64,000 nucleotides of DNA, taken from contig JAKUCV010003091.1 of assembly GCA_028386065.3 (NCBI GenBank), positions 62,001 through 126,000 of the forward strand, read 5' to 3'. Positions 56,505 to 64,000 of the stretch are shown here, piece after piece. Source of the DNA: Turnera subulata. Taxonomy: Eukaryota > Streptophyta > Magnoliopsida > Malpighiales > Passifloraceae. Made by a program: the position numbers and the translations under genes. Within the stretch, counting starts at the first letter, position 1. Each line of letters starts with the position of its first letter. Below the pieces are notes generated by a model, which saw only the letters and a program-made list of their open reading frames with translations, was not told the origin of the DNA and did not search any database.

Positions 56505-56786
56505 GTGATCACGAGAGCGTCCTGTGTCCCTCGAAAGAAACGATACCCACTTGTTCACAAATTCCGAATGAGCCAAAAACGTCTGTCAGGTCTCGTATCC
56601 CTCCATGATGTCCGAACAGGTGTAAGCTTGTCGCACTTGCGCTCTACTCGAGGTATGGTCCCATTAGTCCAGCCTCAACGGTCACGAATGCATGTGATAA
56701 AAGATGCAGGAAGATATAGAAAAACCATGAAAAGAAAGGACAAAGTAGCCAGGGCGAAAGAAAATCGCGAGATGGAAAAGGGTTGA
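56505..56786 (+). other. Short antisense open frame, doubtful
   Basis: 93 residues, very basic (RKKR, KRKDKVARAKENRE). It lies between the two better antisense ORFs. No family is recognised and it may be chance. Confidence 0.2.
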
Positions 56787-57026
56787 AAAACACTAGCATT
56801 GTAGCCCGAAAAATGTATAAAGTAACGAAGCAATAAATAAAGCAACGGCAAAATTTTCAAAAAGTAAAATCTTGAAGATCGAAAAAGGTAATCACGCTCC
56901 CCAAAAGAGTATAAAAGACGGAGCGGTGAGGTGTAAATCATCAAAAGCATCTTAAAGCAACAAAACGCTAAGGTAAAAGAAACTACCATACTCAGAAAAT
57001 CAAAACACCAACGCGTCCGAAACAAC

Positions 57027-57710
57027 ATGCCTGCTTTCTCATCCGTCTTCTTCGTCGAAGGTGCCAACCTAGGCAGAAGAAACCGACTGGCCTACAGCAT
57101 GGTCAACGAACGTCCAGAGGAACTACCGCACGAGCTCGGCAGAATGCCCCGTCTGGTCTTCGTCGACGAACTCTACTCCTCCAGATTCTTCGTCACTCCC
57201 ATGGAAGAGAGGTTCTTCCTGGAGGACCATGGCACACTGAGGACCTCCTACTACGGCTCGGCCAACTCCATCATGTTCTTCATCTCCGAAAGACTTCAGG
57301 AGTTCAACCTAGAGTCCACTTGCCATATCCTGGAGCAAGATACCTACTACCAGCTCTCGATGACGGCCTAGAGCATGCCCAGAGTAACTCGTCTGCCCGT
57401 AACTTGGCCAAAAGCCCGACTACTGGTGTGGAACTTCAGAGGAGTCGCTAGGCGTTCCCAGGAGTTCTCGCGTACCCTGAGGGACCTGAAGAACCAGTAC
57501 AAGCCAAACATGGTTCTTCTCACGGAGACCCAATGGCAGCCTCAAGACGATCACGGTCTCATCCCACTCCGGTTCCCTCAAGCAAACCGGTTCAAGCTTC
57601 CTGGCCAGAACAACGCAAGCGGCATGTGGTTCTCGTGGAGCGACAGCATCCAAGTCAACATCAACAATGACCCCAACAGCTTCAAGGTCAACGTCGTTCC
57701 GAGAAGATAA
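57027..57710 (+). pseudogene. Antisense ORF pair, second half LINE-endonuclease-like
   Basis: Two open frames in the same phase: 57027-57371 (114 residues, ending in TAG) and, after one codon, 57375-57710 (111 residues). Together they would read as one protein of about 228 residues with an amber codon in the middle. The first half (MPAFSSVFFVEGANLGRRNR; FVDELYSSRFFVTPMEERFF) is not recognised. The second has ARLLVWNFRGVARRSQEFSR, NMVLLTETQWQPQ and NASGMWFSWSDSIQVNI, matching the order of the N-terminal third of plant LINE EEP endonucleases (WNxRG, ETR, SGGIWLLW). The later catalytic motifs GDFN and SDH are absent. It is antisense to the LTR element and close to its primer site. Confidence 0.55.
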
Positions 57711-57962
57711 ATGTATTTTCTTTTTATAAAATATCAATGTAATATTTATGTTTGTAATGATAATATTGGCAATATTAATAATATTTATATTTCCGCTTAT
57801 TTATGGCATCATTACCTCTTATGTGTATGTTCTGCGACAGCTGGCGTCCCTTGACTGGATCCATAATGCACTAACTAAAATGATATAAAATAATAAACAA
57901 ATGGAGCGAACTATGCAAACAAGGACAACAAACACACAAGGACTGCCCAACAAGACCTAACG

Positions 57963-57977
57963 CCCGCTCCGCTACCA
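57963..57977 (-). other. Primer-binding site, variant Met-like
   Basis: The minus strand reads TGGTAGCGGAGCGGG four bases inside the 5' LTR; its first 12 bases match the other two minus-strand Ty3-type elements that retain both LTRs. Confidence 0.75.
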
Positions 57978-58575
57978 AAAATGAAACGCCCCGACCCGTA
58001 TTAACCGTACACAGTAAACACGTGCCGGAACTGTGGCGACCTAAACAAACCAAGCCCAGCATACAGTGTATACAACAGAAATCCGGGCTCAACAGCCCAA
58101 AGTAAAAACAACAATAATAACTCAACCGGCCCAATGGCCCAATAATATAAAAAAACTGCACAACGGAAGACTTAATAACTCACATAAACACTGTATGCGA
58201 CATAGATGCAAACTATGGATCCAAGTCCTGTCCAAGGGATAACGCCGCAGCCTGTTTGGTATGCACCAATCCTGTACCACAAATAATCCATCCTACGGGA
58301 TGAAAGCCCGCAGGTGAGGGGTGAGTCCGAAGTGCTCACCGACAAAGGATAGACAATCAATATGCAACACTATAATTACTCAAGTAAAAAACAAGCAAAA
58401 ACTGCCAAAACTCACCAAAACCAAATGACTCGACCCAAAACCGGTCCAAGACCAAAAGACTCAAATAAAAATCCAATTCCCAATTTTATCTTTTCCGGGC
58501 CCCATCACGGATAAGCTAGGGGTCAGACCTGGTTGTCAACATATTCCGGGTGCCAGACCAAATCCAGAGAACCCA

Positions 58576-58923
58576 GGGATCGACATCACAAAAATACGAA
58601 CCCAGGGATCGACATCCCAAAAATAATCACGGGATAGGCAGCCCAAGCATAGACATGCTTATCACAAGTAACCCAGGTCACGGCCACCACGAAACAGTCT
58701 TAAACCATCGAGTCGTACCACTACTTACCACGTGACAATTATATTATCGTTCAAAACCAAATCTCAGGGATCGACATCCCTAACCAAAATACCGGGATAG
58801 ACATCCCTATCCAAAATCAAGGATCGACATCCTTACCATAATTTATTATTTATCCATTATACTTAATCCAAAAGACACAACAATAGACATCAAAAACAAC
58901 CAGGGCACTGGGATAAATATCCC
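58576..58923. repeat. Array of short palindromes, LTR copy 2
   Basis: Same array as at 53391-53740: units at 58576 (right arm damaged, ATCAC), 58605, 58631 (damaged, GGGATAGGCAGCCC), 58645 (AAGCATAGACATGCTT), 58766, 58794, 58819 (AAGGATCGACATCCTT) and 58910 (GGGATAAATATCCC). Confidence 0.9.
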
Positions 58924-60193
58924 CAACCAAACCACAGCAATTGCAACATCCAACAATGCAATAATCATCAAAACATAATAACCGAGTAATGCAGGCACAT
59001 ATTGAAGGAAATCCATCCTCACCTTAGCCGATTACTCAACTCCGGAGACAATGACCGGTACCAAGCCTGCTCCTCGGGAAACTGCCCGATATCCGAACCT
59101 ATACAACAAAACAATATATACACATAAATGCACATAATCGGTATGCTATGATGCCAAAATTGCGAAATAACCCATCCCGGTTCATATCCTTTATTATCGT
59201 CTTTTACCGAAAATATTATACAGTACGTATTTCCGAATATAATTTCAGTACCATACTTTAATTAAAACTCTTTTCAAAATATTTGATTAAATTATTATAC
59301 CTTTTTCCAAAATGATAATTACCATATTTTCTCAGAAAAATAAAAAACGTGTCTATAATTTCCAGAAAATATAAATATAGTATTTATCTTTTTCTAAATA
59401 TATATAATAATATTTTCCAACACAAAATATAATCACCTTTAATTTCAAAGTACATATATATATTTCCATAACTATAATTTTCCAGGGAAAGTAATATATA
59501 TAAAATTTCTAGGAATTAATTTCATGGTATATATATATTTTTCCAAATAATAATAGTTTTCCAAAACATAACTTAATTATTTATCAAAGTATATATATTT
59601 ATATTTTTCTCAAAATACCAGAATTAAATTGACCATAATTTTCTCAAAGTAGATATATAATTTTTTTCCAAAATTATATACCAGATTATGAATAGAGAAA
59701 TATATATATATTGTTTTTTTTTTTTAAATTAAGCGGACTGGGCCATGAATAGTGCGGCCCAGAACAAGGCAGCAACCCAGCACAGGCCTGCCAAGGCCCG
59801 GCCCAGCACCACACAGCCCAACCCAGCTGCAAAACCCAACCCAGACTGTTCGCGACCCGTTAGAGGAAACGGGTCGAACGCGGGTCTCACCTCGGGTTGC
59901 AGCAACGGCGGCGACAACAAGAGCGCGAGGAAGGGAAGCAAACGAGGTAGGGCGTGCGGCGGATGCAGGCGACGCGAAGGAGGCCGGGAAACTGGGCGCT
60001 GCGGCGCTGGAGCAGATGCAGTCGCGGAGGAAGACGAATCTGCGGGTCTGCTCCTCGGGTCGACGGCGCGTCACGGCGTGTCCGGCGGCGGAACCAAGCG
60101 GAGGAGGCGGCAGCAGGTCGGCGACATCCCGGCGAGCATGCTGGTGGCGGCGGTGCGACGAGAGGTGGCGCCGAACGGCTTCGTGTGAACAGT

Positions 60194-60213
60194 AACCCGA
60201 GGGAACTCGGGTT
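60194..60213. repeat. Perfect stem-loop, LTR copy 2
   Basis: AACCCGAG GGAA CTCGGGTT, identical to 55016-55035. It is followed by the pyrimidine tract 60225-60441. Confidence 0.9.
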
Positions 60214-60441
60214 GACGATGAACAATTTCCTTTTTTTTTTCATTTCTTTTTCTATTTTCCGATTTTTCCGTAATTTCTTTCTTTTTTCTCTTTTTTTTCT
60301 CTTTTCTTTTTTTTCTTATTTTCTTCCTCTCTTCTTTTTTTTATTTCCTCTTTTTTTTTCTTTTCTTTCTTCTCTCTTTTTTTCTTTTCCTCTCCTTTCT
60401 TTTTTTTTCTCTTCTCTTCCTCTTCTCCTGCTTTCTTCTTC

Positions 60442-60450
60442 TTTTTATAG
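60442..60450 (-). promoter_or_regulatory. TATA box in the 5' LTR of the 52780-60776 element
   Basis: The minus strand reads CTATAAAAA; this copy would drive the element's genomic RNA. Confidence 0.6.
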
Positions 60451-60781
60451 ACGTAGAAACACTGTTACACCTGTGACAAACAATAATGCAGCTTGTCTGC
60501 ATTACGGAGCGAGTCCAGTCTGGACCAAAAAATAACTGATACCCCCTTAGTTATTTTCCGGTGTGATTTTTCTGAGAATTGCGGGACCCGAAAAAACACC
60601 AACTTTGGCCCGAAAAATCTACGGAAAAATCTCAAGCGCGGGAAAACTCTCGGTTTCGAAAGACGACGCCCGATTTACCTTGAATTAATTACCCAAGATT
60701 AATTCTTCCGGTAAATCAATGTAAAAAGACTTTTACAGTCAGGTAAAAATCCAAAATTTTTACCCGGGCTGTTACAATGCC

Positions 60782-61239
60782 CAACAGGATTTGAGTTATT
60801 GTATAATTACATTTGTAATTATTTTTTTTGGCTTTTATGCCCCACGTAATTAATTCATTAGTTATAGTAATATGCCCCTGAATAAAAATTTCGAGGCAAT
60901 GCTCTTCTGCAGATCAAAGCCGTGACTCCTAATGAAATCTAACGGGCTTGCATATTGATAGCGGATTCATTTATTAGATGAATAAAGTAGACCTGCCAGC
61001 CCAAAACGCGTATTGACACGATAACCCGACACGTAATTAGAAGGTATATGCTAGAGATTTTTAACTCGTTTAGTTAAATGGGTCGACTCGACACGACACA
61101 AAAATTAGCAGGTTAGATTGCGGGTTGACTCGCCAACCCGATAAGTACCTGTTTGTGACTCGATTATATTTAGGCTATAGATATTTTATTGATTTAATAT
61201 AAGACTTATTTAATATTTAAGGCTAAAATTACTAAAATT
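60782..61239. other. Repeat-like spacer, no gene
   Basis: AT-rich DNA with a patch of alternating GGGTCGACTCGACACGAC and GGGTTGACTCGCCAACCCG (61080-61140), a style seen in small DNA transposons of the hAT type. No terminal repeats were found, so I do not call one. Confidence 0.35.
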
Positions 61240-64000
61240 AAAACACCCCGGCCTAAATTTACCCGTCTAACAGTAATTACCAACAACAGTGCCGACACGT
61301 GGCACAAACTGTGTAATACAACAGAAAATCGGCCCATCGGCCCAACAACAATAGACTAACGCCCGGTGTCGAGTACAATAACAATAATAGCACAGCGGAA
61401 GCAATTTTTATTAATCACAGCAAAAGCATGAATTGACTCGATGCAAAACTATGGATCCAGATCCGTCGGAGGAGATGCCGCAGCTTGCCATGACGCATAC
61501 CTGCATAAAGAACAATAAAGCCTGTCGATGGGGCAGGTGAGAGGTGAGATTCTCCATAATCTCACCGACACATAGCCTATGATGAATAACATAGCATATA
61601 CATAACAACAAGAGTACATCATTACGGCATACGAGTAGTGAACAACACACACAACAATACTGCCAAAGAACAAAATAGACTATGCAATTGTCCACCCCAT
61701 CGACTATACAATGCACTAACCATCTAGTACTGACTGTACCATACTCCAGTGCCCGACCAGGACACCTCAACTCGACTACGTATTGGGTATCCAACCCAGT
61801 CTCAACAAACCATATAGTACATACTCTAGTTCTGACAGATATACTCAACAGAGGTTCCTCATTGCATGGTAACATACTGTTAATGTGTTTGCTGATCTTC
61901 TAACCCGGTACCAAATCAATCTCAAAATCACGTGAGCCTCGCTCACCGGGTAGCCGGCAACCAGCACGGACCATACCCAACCAATATCTTAAACCGGTCC
62001 CCGGGTAGAATCACAACACAACACGATACAGCAGTCACCACAGCAACTTGTAGCCACAACAACAACAATTCTTATTAATCCCGATCTCTGGGTATCGACA
62101 TACCCTTAGAAATAACAATCAACCAACCGTCGACCACAGCCGACAACCAACATATCTCATTATCCTATCAAGATGACAAGTGATACTCATTCGACAATTA
62201 TCAAAAGAAACCGACAATAAACAAAGGACAACTGGCAACCGATGCCAGCAACAATAGACTACACAAGACCAACGACAACAACAACACCCGCGAACCGGCA
62301 ACCTATGCCGATCACGGTCAACCGACTATACTGACAACCTTCCAAGGTACGATCACGAGACAACATGCATATGAACATAACACATCACAGCCCAACAAAA
62401 ACACATTTTAATCAAAGCTGAGCCAAGGCCAAAAGAATGCTTAATTATTTCTATTACCAATTTTATCTTCCGGGCCCTGTCACTGGACAAGCTAGGGGTC
62501 AGACCTGGATATCAACATATTTCGGGTGCCAGACCAAAATCAAGAGAACCCAGGGATCGACATCCCAAAATAGTAACCCAGGGATAGACATCCCAAATAA
62601 ATCAACGGGATAGACATCCCAAATATATCAACGGGATAGACATCCCAAGCATAGACATGCTTCCACAAGAACCCAGGTCAAGGCCACCACAAAACAGTCT
62701 TTACCCATCGAGTCATACCACTACTTTCCAAGTGACATTAAAGTCGTCAACACAATTTCCAACTATCCAATTTCCATTTCCAATATCCATTATCAATTTT
62801 CCATGGTCAATACCCCAACAACAATCTCAACACAATATCCACAGAATCAATATCACAGTCCAGCAATCTCAACAGCAATAATCACGGCAGTCAAATATCC
62901 AACAGTGAATATCTCAGCAGTTCAATCAAACAACAAAGCACACAAGGTATTGCGGTACATATCAAAGGAAATCCACTCTTACAACAAATATCAGCAAATA
63001 TCACAAAGTCATCAACAACAATAACCATAAGATGCAATGGAACCTATGTAGTTCCAAGACCAACCATCCCGGCTATCACGGGTGGAATGACGTATATGCA
63101 ACCTCACCTGATACTCCTCGGAAGCTGGTATCCGGTTAAGCCTTGATATTCCTATAATATAACAACAATAATCATTTATAATGCACAAACAAAATGATTA
63201 TGCATGATGTCGGTTAACAGTTATTAGACGGCTTCTAAGATCATTTTATTATTTTCATAATTATCTTATTCATTTTTGTGGAGATTACCAACAACCTATT
63301 TCCCATCTGATATACCAATCATATTCAACATAATTCAAAACCAAAACCGAGCGGCCAAGCCGACATCTCGGCCCTTAGGCTGCTTATGTCAAGAAAGCAT
63401 ATATACACGTACACATGAATGTAATGTATATTTAAGAAAATATATTTGTAAATAAATCTAGTCACGACCCGTTAAATACTCATAGTCCATATGACGTAAA
63501 TAATATTATTCCCGATTAAATACTAAATACTTATATGTTTTATATACAATAATTATATAATAATGGAAACGATAAATACGTCAAAATATTATTCACATAG
63601 TATATCCTATAATAACTCGTTTAATGGAAATTATCTCCAACGGTATGAAATTAACGTAGCCAATGTATAGCATAAAATATTTGTGCGAATTTGTAGTTGT
63701 ATTATTTATAATTAGATATCTACATATATAATCATAAGTGCATGTATACATAAAACTATAATTGTTAAGTAAGGATATAGTCTAACAATATCTAAGCCGG
63801 TGAAAATAGCTGCAATGCATTATACGATATATTCATATACTTGTAATAGATCAATAATTAAGATAAGGTATAGGTCCAATATTATTTTTGCCTAAAAGAA
63901 ATATAAATAACGTTATAAAAGTATAACTATATATATAGCCGATACTATTTTAGTTATTAAAAGTAAATGTAATAGAGTAATTATATATGCTTAAGCCTTT
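61240..64000 (-). repeat. Partial LTR related to the 52780-60776 family
   Basis: The start AAAACACCCCGGCC and the following segments (GACACGTGGCACAAACTGTG; GGTGAGAGGTGAGAT; GGGCCCTGTCACTGGACAAG; GCTAGGGGTCAGACCTGG) parallel the left part of the LTRs at 52780 and 57982. It would be the 3' part of a minus-strand LTR continuing past the window. From about 63150 on, the DNA is AT-rich. No open frame is credible. Confidence 0.75.
62090..62662. repeat. Palindromes of the same class in the third LTR
   Basis: GGGTATCGACATACCC at 62090-62105; GGGATCGACATCCC at 62553; GGGATAGACATCCC at 62581, 62607 and 62633; AAGCATAGACATGCTT at 62647-62662. The first is an arm type not present in the other two arrays. 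Confidence 0.9.

Larger units (their letters stand above)
52780..60776 (-). mobile_element. Non-autonomous Ty3-type LTR element with antisense ORFs
   Basis: The element runs TGAAACGCCCC...GGGCTGTTACA on the plus strand, flanked by the perfect 5-bp duplication ATGCC (52775-52779 and 60777-60781). It is oriented minus: the pol-end footprint AATTTCGGGGACGAAATTC lies just inside the left LTR and the primer site just inside the right one. The 2.38-kb interior lacks gag, protease, reverse transcriptase and integrase. Instead it holds short plus-strand (antisense) ORFs. Its LTRs of about 2.8 kb are close to identical outside a small indel, so insertion is fairly recent. Confidence 0.94.
57982..60776 (-). 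repeat. 5' LTR of the 52780-60776 element
   Basis: 2,795 bases, the partner of 52780-55597. The main difference is a replacement near 58443 (GGTCCAAGACCAAAAGACTC) where the left LTR has a longer segment at about 53243-53275. Confidence 0.94.

Overview
The window is plant nuclear DNA, most likely from an angiosperm and probably a eudicot. The evidence is an intronless ZF-HD homeodomain gene, a multi-exon gene with GT-AG introns, AT-rich intergenic DNA, and plant-type Ty1/copia, Ty3/gypsy and LINE retrotransposons. About two thirds of the window is mobile-element sequence. I cannot name the species.

Layout from left to right. 1-3106: 5' end of a minus-strand Athila/Tat-like Ty3 element with a decayed gag, an Asp-tRNA-type primer-binding site and an LTR. 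3107-4882: probable older LTR remnant. 5949-6707: intact ZF-HD transcription factor gene (+). 8909-9400: probable LINE 3' fragment. 11402-20350: complete Ty1/copia element (+, target duplication GGAAC) whose pol is split by a 3.4-kb solo LTR (15530-18922, target duplication CGTCT). 21979-30421: non-autonomous Ty3-type element (-, GGCAT) with 2.5-3.1 kb LTRs and no gag-pol. 30422-33529: degenerate repeats. 33530-34302: two exons of an unrecognised plant gene (-). 36165-49246: a 14-exon plant gene (-) whose intron 9 holds a full-length LINE (37518-46200, +), which in turn holds a very young gag-protease-chromodomain LTR element (40147-43404, -). 50046-50670: LINE RNase H fragment. 51573-51863: small plant gene (+). 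52780-60776: another non-autonomous Ty3-type element (-, ATGCC), with hairpin arrays in both LTRs and antisense ORFs in its interior. 61240-64000: part of a related LTR.

The host genes are a ZF-HD regulator, two conserved but unidentified genes and one small unknown gene. They are islands among the repeats and show no common pathway. Insertion order can be read from nesting and target duplications: gene, then LINE, then gag-chromodomain element at one locus; copia, then solo LTR at another. The most unusual items are (1) the 3.26-kb element with two apparently identical 414-bp LTRs and one uninterrupted frame joining gag and protease directly to a chromodomain, with reverse transcriptase, RNase H and integrase missing; (2) arrays of short palindromes around a constant (A/C)GAC centre whose arms differ between units but stay complementary; and (3) amber-interrupted antisense ORFs, one resembling a LINE endonuclease, inside the 52780-60776 element.

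All calls come from reading the sequence and recognising families. No database search, alignment program or folding was run, and element edges without target duplications are approximate.
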